Part shown: piece after piece, positions 24,101 to 34,500 of the stretch | How the letters are laid out: every line of letters begins with the position of its first letter | Numbering within the stretch: the stretch's first letter is position 1 | NCBI GenBank assembly: GCA_964023275.1 | Contig: OZ029925.1 | Coordinates: 11,801,184 to 11,865,183, forward strand | Reading direction: 5' to 3' | Length of the DNA: 64,000 nucleotides | DNA from: Norana najaformis | Lineage: Eukaryota; Annelida; Clitellata; Crassiclitellata; Hormogastridae | Program-made: the position numbers and the translations under genes | Notes under the pieces: model-generated | Told to the model about the DNA's origin: nothing | Seen by the model: the letters and a program-made list of their open reading frames with translations, nothing else | Databases searched by the model: none

Positions 24101-24917
24101 GGATTGCACCCCCGACCACGAAATCAATACCCAAATACCCAAAACTCGGCCAAAGACGCATATTGATAAAAGCAGTTTAATTAGTCACAAACTCGTGGCT
24201 TCTGGTCTCTCTGATGTAGCTCTTATGTGGCTCCGAGAAATTTTGATGCTTTGCATTTACATTACATTTTTTATTTGCAGGGGCTTTTGATGATGACGGG
24301 TTTCGGAACTTGAAGACAGCAATGACAGTGTTTTATTCAATCCCATTCTGTTCAAGAAATTTTATATGCCATTTTCAAATTTATAATTCTGATATTTATA
24401 AAAAATTCACACTTTTATCAACTCTGAGGTAAACATAACATTTTCTTATAATACTGTTGACGAATAAAAGACGAAAAAAATTTGCATGAAATGTCTATAT
24501 TTCTAAAGATTTTAAGTGTCTCCTCTCAGAACCTTCTTTGCTTTCATATAAACAGATAATGGTCAAATTCGCCAAAAATAACACAGCTTCCAGAGTCACT
24601 GAACGGCCAGTGAATGTTTAACGCTCATCTTGACCACTGCGGTTCAGCCAGGAATAATCATCGAGTGACTGTTTATATACATAAACCTTTCATTTAATCA
24701 AACAGCATGCTATAAAAATTTAGATTCTTTGCCTCGCTGAATGAAATGTGTCAAATGCGATATTTACGGGATCTTTAGCGATCGGCTTGGATGCCAGCTG
24801 TTCTTCTTTAACTTTAATATCATTTTCCCAAGACTCCATTTCGCGCAGATAATCAGCCAGATCATCCTGATTGCGGCGCATCTGAATCTGCATGTCAACC
24901 AGTTTATTTGGATCCAT
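15181..24917 (-). CDS. RPAP3: RPAP3-like R2TP/HSP90 co-chaperone with a single TPR domain, 10 exons, 537 aa
   Basis: RPAP3 is the TPR subunit of the R2TP complex, which brings HSP90/HSP70 to RNA polymerase and PIKK assembly in the cytoplasm. Exons, minus: 24917-24768, 23724-23578, 20910-20788, 20249-20122, 19656-19464, 18516-18448, 17795-17274, 17065-16968, 16245-16151, 15269-15181; all joins are in phase. The N-terminus (QDDLADYLREMESWENDIK) matches RPAP3. Residues about 141-247 are one three-repeat TPR domain (LKDEGNQFFKKEQYDLAIDR onward). KPLRRVPIEEIG matches the human KPLKKVIIEETG region. Residues from about 395 to the end are the RPAP3_C domain (RUVBL1/2-binding in the family), starting near PKNSCQFQAHWK. 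Human RPAP3 is 665 aa with two TPR domains; here the second is absent and the acidic/lysine-rich linker goes straight into the only one. SPAG1 was considered, but the C-terminal domain and the KPL motif favour RPAP3. Intron 2 hosts a 2.1 kb mobile element. Confidence 0.93.
15590..15990. repeat. Family C-like dispersed repeat in RPAP3 intron 9
   Basis: Has 'ATCTTTCAACACCTCAAAAAC', 'ACATGGCTACCTAA', and an internal short duplication of GTCTGATCTTAAGATGCA (15886 and 15918), ending near GCGGTTCTTAAAACGCATTA. Confidence 0.45.
16305..16375 (-). repeat. Family B short interspersed repeat fragment
   Basis: Reverse complement of the TGATGC-TTTGTGCATTATG...CTATAGAAGT motif seen at 1-75, 6300-6360 (minus), 33885, 51597, 52557 and 57800. 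Confidence 0.55.
16535..16685 (+). mobile_element. LINE reverse-transcriptase C-terminal fragment in RPAP3 intron 8
   Basis: Plus-strand translation gives 'LPISHRIKYKMGMFVYNW' and 'HHLAPFYL', the well known LHWLPVxxRIxYKxxxLxYxxxxxLAPxYL tail of non-LTR reverse transcriptases. Short, and antisense to RPAP3. Confidence 0.7.
17876..18240. repeat. Family C copy with both ends, RPAP3 intron 6
   Basis: Begins near CTACACAGCACCTGTTGAGAG and ends AGCACTTTTGAGAGGTTCTTAAAAGGTGCTG (read here in two parts, 18177 onward), so the two ends are imperfect inverted repeats. Internal text matches 9740-9890. Confidence 0.55.
18975..19205 (-). mobile_element. tRNA-derived SINE in RPAP3 intron 5
   Basis: On the minus strand, the A box (GGTGTAGTGGTTATGG, about 19168-19183) and B box (GGTTCGAAT, about 19129-19139) are spaced as in a tRNA. 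A 3' body of about 130 bp unrelated to tRNA follows. A functional tRNA is excluded because the acceptor stem does not close and the body continues. Confidence 0.75.
21040..21097. repeat. Left 58-bp direct repeat flanking the RPAP3-intron element
   Basis: Identical over 58 bp to 23183-23240. Contains the perfect inverted pair ATAATGAAT-AA-ATTCATTAT and an outer ACCTG...CAGGT pair. Confidence 0.9.
21308..22999 (-). CDS. 563-aa putative transposase-like protein of an unclassified element
   Basis: Uninterrupted intronless ORF on the host gene's strand. The N-terminus has C13-x2-C16 and C57-x2-C60, a spacing that resembles a ZAD or treble-clef zinc finger, then DDCYFC (C93, C96). Residues 140-170 are acidic/Ser-rich linker. 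WRLFVDSSTLSLKAVLL (D264) looks like the first strand of an RNase H-like fold, followed by CGDLK (D318), PPLHIKLG (H385) and SDEHGERFHQ (E513, E516) near the C-terminus. This order could be a D-D-E catalytic core with an inserted helical region, as in hAT-type enzymes; that is inference. The C-terminus is basic (KRQAKKSKN). Similar proteins appear as uncharacterised multi-copy gene models in other invertebrates, from memory. No helicase, reverse transcriptase or integrase signature is visible. Confidence 0.8.
   Translation of the reverse strand: MARKCVNTVDNFCYICGEVTFANQKKSITYQVKKAYHAYFECKVGDQDKPWAPHICCATCTTQLSQWLNGKRPSMPFAVPMVWRKQSNHVDDCYFCLVPPLSGGITKQKKSTIVYPNIPSALRPVPHGDGLPIPEPPAEYIFLDSSDEDKGEPTCSSPGPSACSDPDFHCGASSTPHRITQEELNDLVRDLDLSKNKAELLGSRLQQWNLLEEDVTITSYRKRHQQLEPFFMKEGNLVFCSNIDDLMNALQITHDPQEWRLFVDSSTLSLKAVLLHNGNRLPSIPLAHAVHMKETYDNLKQLLHSIDYNRYKWHLCGDLKVVAILMGLQQGYTKYMRFLCEWDSRARELHYVRKEWTPRQNMAVGQKNIQHPSLVEAHKILLPPLHIKLGLVKNFVKAMDRTSPAFRYLHEKFPRLSEAKIKEGVFVGPQIRELFKDDRFNNLLEGDAKQAWNAFRLVSTDFLGNVRAENYKELVEDMLKQYQKFCCNMSLKMHFLHSYLDFFPDNCGMVSDEHGERFHQDIATMEQRYQGKWSTTMLADYCWTLRRDAPEQLYKRQAKKSKN
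23112..23153 (-). promoter_or_regulatory. Element promoter: TATA box and CRE-like palindrome
   Basis: The minus strand has TATATAAAG (23114-23122). About 6 bp further upstream is a 26-bp near-perfect palindrome (23128-23153), arms CTGCTGACGT / ACGTCAGCAG, containing TGACGTCA. The ORF start lies about 115 bp downstream of the TATA box. Confidence 0.65.
23183..23240. repeat. Right 58-bp direct repeat flanking the RPAP3-intron element
   Basis: Exact copy of 21040-21097. Sequence outside continues into a degenerate array of AAGATAATGAATAATTAA words (23240-23505). Confidence 0.9.
23240..23505. repeat. Degenerate AT-rich array of 'AAGATAATGAATAATTAA' units
   Basis: Loose period of about 22-26 bp. 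The related stretch 20925-21040 on the other side of the inserted element suggests the array was split by the insertion. Confidence 0.65.
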
Positions 24918-25565
24918 TTCTGTTTATTTTAAAGAAAAGCGCAGTAAGAGCGATATTAAACGTCGCGCAAAACACAAATTCGCAGATGTCGCTACTATGC
25001 CAACTGACTCCAACAGGCATTGAGCATTTATTACCGAATCTATTAGGTAACCCATCGCGTAAGCATCATTAGCTTCCTAGCGCCCAAACTTTTCAAAGTC
25101 GCCTGAGGGATAATATATATATATATACACACACATATATATCAATCTTTTATTTCACCAAACAATGGTAGCATAAACAATGACAGCATCAGAAAAAATT
25201 CAATCAATTACGGTTGCTGAGAAAATATCGCAGTTTTCTTGTCAGCCGGCAAAATTGATGTGCATGCCAACTTCAAACATAAATCTTTGTCGCATTTAAT
25301 TAGGCACACACGATATATCGTTTTCCCGTGAAGTCATGTGTTGCCCGATGCGCTTCTCCATTCACCTCACTGAAAAATGAGATGGGTCGAGGCCTTACGG
25401 TTGCTATAGAAAAACGTGTACATTTACATTTATCTCTGTCAACCGTCAGTTTTCCTGCCTCGCCCCACAACATCTCAAAACATCCAAGGTCGTCTCTGAC
25501 GGTCTCTGGCCAGTTCTTCCTTGTTTACCTTCCTCCGTTTCCCATTAACTAGGACCTACTGTATG

Positions 25566-25870
25566 TCGTAATCGTAATTCCGAAATTTCTGCAGCGCCCA
25601 ACGAAAGGCACGTCGCGGGGACCAGCTTATTCACAAGCGCTCAGTCAAAACAAAATCGATAGGCAAAAGGGTTGGGTTCCAGGTCAAGATCCAAAAGTCA
25701 GACGGAGAGAGCGTGGCAGCTATGGGGTATGGTGTTTGGGGTTGAGGAGAGAAAGATAAGAGGAAGAAGGGGTGTCAGGATAGGATCTGTGAAAGAGGAC
25801 TGTTTTCAGTTTTGAGTGAAAGGCCGATGCAGAAACTGCAAGTCGTGGAGCTTTACCGTATATAAATGTA
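25566..25870 (+). repeat. Family A dispersed repeat, about 300-bp copy
   Basis: Starts GTAATCGTAATTCCGAAATT, then CAGCGCCCAACGAAAG, ACCAGCTTATTCACAAGCGC, AAAATCGATAGGCAAAAGGG and AGTCAGACGGAGAGAG. Best aligned to 63138-63374 and, reversed, to 55655-55920. Confidence 0.85.
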
Positions 25871-26380
25871 AGTCTCCGAAATGTCTCAGCGCCACACAAA
25901 AGCCGCATCAGATAGACCAGCTGAAAAACCAGTGCCATAACAAATCAAGTCCGCAAGCGTCAGGTTGTTGGGTTAGTTGCGGTGCCAAGTATGCATTGTT
26001 TTTTTTTAAATTTTCTTCACAACTTTCCAATTACAAACCAAAAGCGCTCTCGATTGGGCCACGGCGTCGCGGTAAATTTAATCCACGCAGAGGTCACGTA
26101 GACGTCATGGAGAACTGAAGTTCACTGGAAACAAGAAACAACAGAATTTGATATATGATTGGGAACCAGAGACATTTAGGCACTGTTTGTGAAGCTTCAA
26201 GATGTGAGAGAATTGGCATGCTGGCAGAGCAAGCTTTTTATATCGCTTTTGATCTCTGTGCCCTTAGCTCAGCTCCCAGATCCTATGTGAAATTGATAAC
26301 AGATGGCATTGAAAGCATCCCTTTGAGGTTTTGAACTGAATTTACATTGATTGAAATACTGAATAAAGCATTGCTGAAAT

Positions 26381-26421
26381 GCTCGAGTACTCGGGTACTG
26401 ATTAGAATCGAGTACTCGAGC
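26381..26421. repeat. Perfect 13-bp inverted repeat with 15-bp loop
   Basis: GCTCGAGTACTCG (26381-26393) and CGAGTACTCGAGC (26409-26421). Could be a transposon end fragment; it lies in the RPAP3/PHYHIP intergenic region. Confidence 0.8.
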
Positions 26422-27539
26422 CCTCATGACGGTCATAATTACAATTTTTGTTATTTGAATTTTAATCGTAGTAATCGGAGTAATCGTTATAATCGGATTC
26501 GTAATTTCCTTGTACCTACAACGAACAGAATTAAACTCCAATTGGAAAGAACAATGTTATTTATTTCACGCCACAAAAGCCGCGCAAGGGAGACAAAATC
26601 GATAGCTGTAAGGCAGATTGTAGCAGGCTAGTTTTTGGGTCAAGAGGCTCGGCCGCTGTAGATGATATTTAGACTTGTAGGGCGATAGCAAAGAAGTCGA
26701 TGAGTCAGTAGGACTATTTTTTAGAGGCTTCGTTTTGCTTTGTTATGAGACTGTGTGGATCACTTAGCTCTTGCGGACTTGATTTGATACAGCAACAGTG
26801 ATAAGCTGGACTCTGACGAAGTTTTTGTGAGAAATTTTGGAGATATTACTTTCATCAGAGGTGGCGAGTTGAGATGATGGCCAAGTTTATCATCCCAAAT
26901 GACGTGAAACAACTTGAGATACCAGGCGACTGTAGAACGTCATAGATGAGTTGAAAAATAGTTTAATTCATGAGAAAACACGATTAATCAACATCACCAT
27001 AATCGATGGCTTTCGACTCTGCTGATCCAGGGGATTGCGATTATTTCACAGCGGTTTAACCCGATACGACCATCAAATACCGTCGCTGTTGAAACCATCA
27101 GACCGTTTCGTCTCTCCACCTATTCGGCAACACTGGGTGTGAATGAACGATAGGCCTAGTCATTCTTTTCTGTCACGTGTGACCTGTCTGGGTTATGCTG
27201 CTTAAGAGTGTATTCGCGGAGATTAACTTGTAAGCAGCAAGCGTTGACTCACAATACGTGACCTGCTGGCTTCGGAGAATTTAAAATACAACCGGTGATT
27301 CACAAGCCATGTCCAACATCTCGTACAAGTGACCCATAATCCCATCGTTCAAGTGACTTTTAAATCTGCAAAGATGATTACATAGGTGTTTTTATCGATC
27401 AACGATAACATCGCTACCGTTACCAAGGTGCTAAAGGCAAAGCGCTGCCAGTATCACTAGATCATTTATTATATCTATGGGTGCGACCTTCGCATAATAA
27501 GACGGCTCCCTCTGGCGGTCGCGCCCTGCGTGCAACAAC

Positions 27540-29329
27540 ATGGAGGCGCGCGTTGAACGACGCAACCGCACGAGCGCCATCGTCCACTTCCGCCTTCCGC
27601 CGCGCCTCCTAGCCTCGAGTCCAGACAACTACGATGGCGACGTCCAGCTACAGTTATCCATACGTAATGTCGACGGCGGGGAGGAGTGGATGTTTATTCT
27701 GGACGTTGCCGAGTCCGTGTCCTTCACACTGCCCTTCCGCCTACCGCCCGGAAATCGATTTGCCCTAAATGGCCGCCTCCTGAGGCGTTGGTTGCCACCG
27801 CTGGACGGAGAACAGAGCACACTGGCGCAGTCCGGAGCCATCTCGGTTGTCACGGTCGGGTACAAGACCATCGACTCGGCACAAATGGTTTTCCGAGCGG
27901 GTAAGCGCACGGCGTTTGAAAATCACGATTGCAATGGTTTTAGCGTCCCAGATTTGTCTAATTGACAATCGCCTGCGCCGCCCATCCATCGAAGATCATA
28001 TGCGTTCCACGCAGAATGTGCTGAAAAAGGATCTTCCGGAGTGTGGCTGCTGGTTGACCGGAAATTTCCACCAGAAAGAATTTAGAATCTTCCACTCCGT
28101 ACCAGAAGACCCTGGCCCTTCATGGATGCACTGAATTTGGGACGCTCAAATAATACGGGTGCTCGCGTAATTATTTTTGGGCGCTAAACAGGAAATACGA
28201 CTCCACTGCACTGTACACGAGGTGTAGGCATTCGGGGCGTAATTTGTCAAACCGTTTGCGGTCGGCGGGAGTGTGGGATGGGAGCGAAGTGTATTAGGGA
28301 AATGTATCTTCAGTGGAAGATAGGCTGAACCAACAGGAAATGACCTAAGAATAGGAGCGATATATGTTGGGGAAAATATCATCTTTAATGGGAGGGAGGT
28401 TGACTGAATCATTCGGCAGGTATGTATAACTGCGTTTGGTCAGGATTCACTCATGAAGTACGTGTATGGACGTAATTAAATTTCGCAACTTTTGGCAACC
28501 TCGCAGCGCTGCACCTAATATGATATACTTAGTTCTTAAGGTCACATAGCCATGGCATAACAAAGTACGAAAGACACACTGTATGGGTAATAAAATTTGA
28601 CTGCTGAAGGAGGTAAGAAAATGATTTAATGAGCTGAACTTTTTGTCAACAGAGCTGACTATGGATGAAATCCAACAACTCCTAAAAAAGTCCGTCTCGT
28701 TTATGTCACTGCAATATCGATCTCCAAACCAGCATTTTCTTCCGTGCCTCTATTTCTACCGAAACAAACCACACGAATACTTCGACAATATATTTCTCTA
28801 CCAGGCTGGCGTCATGACCATCTACAGAAAGAACAATAATGGCGATCCTGCCTCTCCGATCAACGGTCAACTTGATGGACTCTTCTTTGGCGTGAATGTC
28901 GAACTCAAAACTGGGCTTCCAACAGTTCCATCACTGTATGGGCCAATGCGTCTGAGCATTCGATCGCAGTGCATGTTCCAGTCGGCACCAAATTTGTACT
29001 TCTGTGACTTCTACTGTCACTACCGATCACATCATGTGACATTGGTCATGACAAAACCAGGATCAGCTGCAGACAAGTTCTGCATTTCGCGGCTGAAATT
29101 CCTAAACAGTTTCCAAAACCCATTTTTATACATCGATTTAAAATCACGGACTGTGCTGGTTACAACACAAGTCTGGGTACAGGTATTCTACACAGAGAAC
29201 ATCAATATTGGTTGGGTTCTGGGAAATGACTTGGGATTTATGGAGGATGTGCCCTCCCAGCCAGTTCCTTCCACTACTGTTGAAGGAGTCCCGAAAAATC
29301 CTGTGTGTCCCATATGCAACGTTGATTAG
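27540..29329 (+). CDS. PHYHIP: PHYHIP/PHYHIPL-like protein (phytanoyl-CoA hydroxylase-interacting), 2 exons, 345 aa
   Basis: Exons 27540-27900 and 28653-29329, joined in phase across a GTAAGC...CAACAG intron. Exon 2 clearly matches vertebrate PHYHIP in order: FYRNKPHEYF, GQLDGLFFGVNVE, SLYGPMRLSI, NLYFCDFYCHYRSHH, VFYTENINIG and a C-terminal KNPVCPICNVD (human KDPSCKTCNIS). Human PHYHIP is 330 aa. Exon 1 (about 120 aa) occupies the place of the vertebrate fibronectin-III domain but is only weakly similar; it starts at an ATG inside a CpG-rich segment. In vertebrates PHYHIP binds PHYH and is brain-enriched; its biochemical role is unclear, and I claim no more here. The last four cysteine/Asn residues (CPIC) are conserved in kind. 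Confidence 0.88.
28270..28410. repeat. Dispersed repeat (family E) in the PHYHIP-like intron
   Basis: GAAATGTATCTTCAGTGGAAGATAG and GAACCAACAGGAAATGACCTA-type text, also at 34660-34760 and 56480-56635 (GAAATGCATCTTCAATGG, TCTGAACCAATGGGAAG). Confidence 0.6.
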
Positions 29330-31565
29330 GTGGAAAGTTATAAAGGTCAGAAAACTGGTTCAGAAATTCTCAGGTAATAGCTCACTTGTAACAATAACTT
29401 GGTTCAACTCTTTGAAGCCTAAATGGCTTCAAAGTTTCAGGGAAATCATTTGTTTGTAACAGCATGGATTGTTGCTTTGAAAGTAGAAACCCTATAGAAA
29501 TTGTTATTGAGTTTCAGGAAATCATGTATTTACAACAGTGTGGATTGTTGTTTGTTGAATTAGGCTAGTCGAATAGGAAAAAACTAATTCTGCCAGATTT
29601 AGGGGGCATACAAACATTTTCCCACCTCAACCCTCAAATCCACAAATGTGTAATACAGTTTTGCAAAACCTACATCATCATAAGTTGCGGAATTCTGTGA
29701 CTAGAAGCAGAAAATACTTGCAAGCACCACATAAAGAAAATGTACCTGGTAGATTATTTACACCGCTTAATCCCTCAGGAGCGTTTAGAACATGTATGAC
29801 AATCAATTATGGTGAAATAGGCATCTATTATTGTTAATCAGATACTTCTGTCGTGCTTTATGAATTCACCTGAAATGCGCAAGTAGTTATAAGTTTTCAG
29901 TTGTTTGTGAAATCATATAAGAGAGACAGGGGTACCTCAAAGATGGTGGTAGTGAGTTCCATATACGATGAAAAGCATTTTAAAAGTGGGTTTTACCCAA
30001 ACCCTTAACATCATCCTAGTTTGAAGGACATGATTTTAAGAATACTGTATAAGCCCTGGTATGCAATAATCTTACTCAACATTAAAAGAGTGTAGCATCG
30101 TGGAATATTTTTATATTAGGTTATAAAGATAATGGGTTACTTACTGGAAAAACAGAAACTGTAAACTTTTGGCAAAACAGGAGCCAGATATTTACAAAGG
30201 GGGTCGTCCGTAACGATGTCAACAACAAAGGGGAGGGATGGGTCACCCAACTGCGGACAAGAGGAGGGGTCATACCCAATGCAGACGTCCGCATCTAAAT
30301 TTGGTTGTTATTTCTGTACCCAACCCCAAAGCACAGTTTATCTTGCAAGGTCAACTGGATAGCCTGTTCTAGGTTTTAGTACCGTGTTGGAGTGCAGACT
30401 TCGCAAAGATGGGGAAGGGCGAGGTCACCCAAAAGCGGACAAGAGGGAAGGGAGGGACCTTAAGTACGTAATTCTTTTGTCGATGTCAATTAATGGATGA
30501 CTCCAAAAGGATTTTGCCAGGATTAAAAGTAGGACTATTATGCCGTAAACTAAATGAAAGTCTAGGAGTAACCTGACCAAAACAATGATCAAAATTAAGC
30601 TTGGAAAAACATCTGCGACAGTGCATGCATGTTTGCATAAACATATTTACATCTGCACATACACACACAATATCTACATACCTCTACAGATACGCGTAGA
30701 TATTCATACGTTTAAATATATTAAAACAGCACCATTAACTAAAGGCATAAGCTCTCCAGCAATAGCGCTGAGCAATCACGCATTACAAATTCACTCAACA
30801 TCTGAATACATTGAGCATTTCCACAGTCTCAAGCCTGCACGTCATGTACTGCACAGTGAGCGCTCAACCAAGTGGCTACTTCCTCACTCCTGTAATTCTG
30901 TGCTTCAGCCAGAAATCCAAAACCATCTCATAATTTCAGGACAAGGCTTTACATGTATTAACCGTGCCACTTGAGCCATCCTACAGTACCTTAACTCTGT
31001 TTTTCATTAACTCCAAATACTTAACTATGTTATTCTTAAGAGTAAGTAACTCTTAAAGTAATGTCTATGACAGAAGACACTAGTGTGGCAAGAACGCTCA
31101 GACAGTAACTGTCTGGTATCAAAGCACATTTAATGCTGTCTGTTGCTAGACAATTTTGTCTAATTACTTAACAGGCCACAGTGATGTCTGGCTGGCTAAA
31201 GGACACAGAGAATGTGCTTCATGACAAGACAGTTATGTCTATCAGAGTCCTCACTACAATAGTTTATGCTATTTTCAGACATTTTTTAAGAGTGAAAGGG
31301 CAGATCACCACGATCTGTGCAATTGTGTTGCCCTGCCAAGCTGATTAGTGTGATGATGCCTGTTGTAAAGTAAGAAATTTGTTGTAAGCTAAGAAAATAA
31401 ATTTGTAAAGTAAACAAGGTTATCAAAAACCACGAACATAAAAGGTCATCCAAAAACTGGGTATCTAAAGTACAGGTCATCAAAAAACATGGCCTTGCCT
31501 CCACTCTGTAACCTGGATACCACCAGCCTATGACAACAGGCCGAGAAAGTGTAAAACAAAACATG
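29330..31565. other. Convergent intergenic region, PHYHIP-like 3' end to SENP8 3' end
   Basis: Holds both 3' UTRs, which I cannot bound. Two degenerate copies of GGTCACCCAA-x-GCGGACAAGAGG lie at about 30240 and 30427, so a repeat about 185 bp apart occupies 30185-30480. A short simple-repeat stretch with ACATACACACACAA is at 30650. No further coding region is supported. Confidence 0.55.
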
Positions 31566-34500
31566 TTACGATGAGCACTGCTTAGCCAAGTTGAGAATTA
31601 GTGATTTGAGTTCTTCACGCTTTTTTGAGATGGTTGCTGGAATGATGACTTCACTGAGAGAAAGAGTCTTTGAACGACAAAAGTGGCGGCAGAGAGATTC
31701 AGCAAAACTTATGACGTACACACCACAGTCATGAGCTAAAGTCAACAACATACAGTGCAAATAAGTTTAAATTAACGCAAAATTCTGGGCACTAGTGTGA
31801 ACAATTCATGTTAACAGTTTTACGTTAACTGTTTTTCAAATCCAGTTTAAAAAATTTTAAAAACTAGCAGATACTGTGGTGTATGTACACACAATGATCT
31901 TTGGGCATAACACTCTTAATGAAACACGCAATCAAACAAACTACACAAGACTAAACACTTGTTTAATTCTTCCTGTATGGTAAATAATTTGAGTAGATAA
32001 TAAATGATAAACTTGTAAAATATTTAAAGACATTCTTTAAAAATCAAAGTTAATACAGTTCAAACCCTACACTAAAATACTTCATGCTAAACATTTTCGT
32101 GTCAAGCATTTTCCACTGCAATATTAACGAGTTAATAATGATAGAGCAGTCCCTTGAGCTAACCTCAAGAGCCAGCCATGTCAGTAAGCGCTAGCAATTT
32201 CTCTTCTTCACCTCAGCATATATACCTATGATGTATGGCTATTTATACAGCACCTTTTAAGAATGTGACATGGGTGCTAACATGGCTATCTAACAGATCT
32301 AAATAAGTGCAACTAAAGATAGCTTAAAAATGTTTCTTGAGGTATCTGTCACAAAGCAGCAGGTATTTTAAATGCAGGACTGTTTTGCACCTGCACTGTC
32401 CTATGGAAGAAAGGAACCAACAAGTTCCCAAGGGCCGCTGAATACAACAATCAGCAACCAGGCTGGCTAGAGACAGGAATCCACAGCTCTCTCAGATGCA
32501 TTCTGAGGCCACCCCGACTAAAGGAGCTCATCCCATGAGGAGGATCTTGAACATAATCCTAGCCTCGACTGAAATGCCAGTACAGCATCCCTTGCATGTA
32601 GCTTGAAACTCGTGAAAATCTTTTTATGCTAGTGACAGTTTGGGTTACGTAGCTGAGGACGGACAGAAGCTCCTTGAATGTGGCCAAACAGCAAGCCCTC
32701 TCCCTCATTGTCTGATCTTCCCACCAACAGTGTAAGTAGTTAGCGTAACAATTTTAAAGCCGAGTTTGCTATGGGTGCAATCTCAAGATATCTTTCTTCC
32801 CTAACGGGGTTTGCACCCTGACCTCTGGGTTTACACTCTGCATGCTAACTACAAGACATCGCACACCCCAGTCAATAATAATAATAATAAATGGAACTAA
32901 ATGTAATGAAAAATAACAAACAGTCAATAAAAATCCAACACAGTACATATTAATAATTATACATACAATTTGTTTGTTGTGGACATCTGCTTTCCTCGAA
33001 CTTCAGACGACCTAAACAGAACGTAATGCAACTGCTTTGTCTATATATTCAGTAATAGTAAATATAGTCAGTAATGGTCAATAATAGCTATAATGATGGA
33101 CATCAGTGAAGACCAGCCATTCCAGAACAATGCTCCCCTACTGCTTGTAATCCTGGAGGATCCCATTTACTCTGAGTAAAATATAATAAGTAAGTATATT
33201 CTCTGTTAACCAATAGCTAATCACACATCGGTGTACAAGTATTTAAGAACAAAAGAAAAACTTATCAGGCGCACAAATCCTAATAATAAGATTTATGCGT
33301 TAAACTATCCGTGGGAGGAATAATACAGTCATGAGTGCTGGGCCATAGGGAATAATTGAGGGTTTTAACTGGCGGAAGTAGCTGTTGTAAGACATGGTTT
33401 GGGTTGTTCAAGATTGCTTTAAAAAGACGAGCATCAGCCATGCCACAGAGTTCATCGAACATTGGGGAGTCTCCAGAAAGATAGTGGAGACGCACAAGTC
33501 TCCACATCAAAGCCTGGAGCCGTTTTACATATACAACACTTCCCACCATTCCACAGATATTCCAGAACAATGCCCTCTTTAATTTGTTCAGATAAAAAAT
33601 TAATTTTATAAAAATAGTAACAATATATGTTCTAGACATTATTAACAGTCTCCAGTTACATTGGTTTCTCTTTCCCAAGGATTTCATGCCTTAGGTTAAA
33701 AATAATAACATTAGCTTTTGAAAAATCAGCAAGAACATAAAATCTAGATAAGTTTAATACCTAAGGGATCCTTTACACCTATTGTAAAGATAAGAAAATA
33801 ACTCCATTAAAATAAGAATACACTACATAACAGATATTGATTGGTTCTGTCCAAAGATTCTGATATTTGAACACAGTATCGCTTACAATCAACAGATGCC
33901 TTGTGCATTATGAGGACAGCACCAAAGAAGTTTCCTGGTTATATAAGATTATATTTCAACCTTTAAAGATTTTATCCAAAAGGAAGCATATATGTTGAGC
34001 CGACTCCCTGTTATGATTTGACATCGAGTCATAATGGTAGCAAGTCTTGTTGGTTACTGACAACACAAGAAGACTCCTAAAACACAAGAAAAAAAGTAAT
34101 GTATGGTGTGTACCGTCAACTCCAGACGGGACTCTGTTGGTGGACTCTCCACGAGTGCAAGAACCTGCACTCTTCCAGGTGAATCTTTCAGTTATCTGAG
34201 TGTTGTTTTCTTATATTACAGATGAAGTTTTTTGCTCTTAATAAACTTTAACACTGTGAAGGCAGCACTTTTCAGAAGTATTTGTGAGTGCTTAGATACA
34301 TGTAAGGTATGTACAAAAGTGAACCTAGTTTCACATAAATTTTCTTTAACATCACTTTCAGCATTAACATATCTTACTCATTACCTTATTTAATATTCTA
34401 CATACTGTTTCAGTTTTAACATAGCATGAAACCAGTTTCAGTTTTAACATTTAAGGTGAAACCAGTTTCAGTTACCAGTGAGTTCCACCAGCATCTTCAG

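Larger units (their letters stand above)
24918..27539. other. Divergent intergenic region between RPAP3 and the PHYHIP-like gene
   Basis: Holds both promoters. Contents: (TA)n around 25112-25145; a hairpin-family arm at 25375-25440; family A at 25566-25870; a perfect 13-bp inverted repeat at 26381-26421; (TAATCG)n words at 26465-26510; and a repeat block near 26765. Sequence becomes GC- and CpG-rich close to 27500. No further gene seen. Confidence 0.6.

Noticed and set aside
27431-27989. Minus-strand frames over the CpG-rich PHYHIP-like first exon
   Set aside because: GC-rich antisense shadows; the plus frame joins in phase to a recognised protein.
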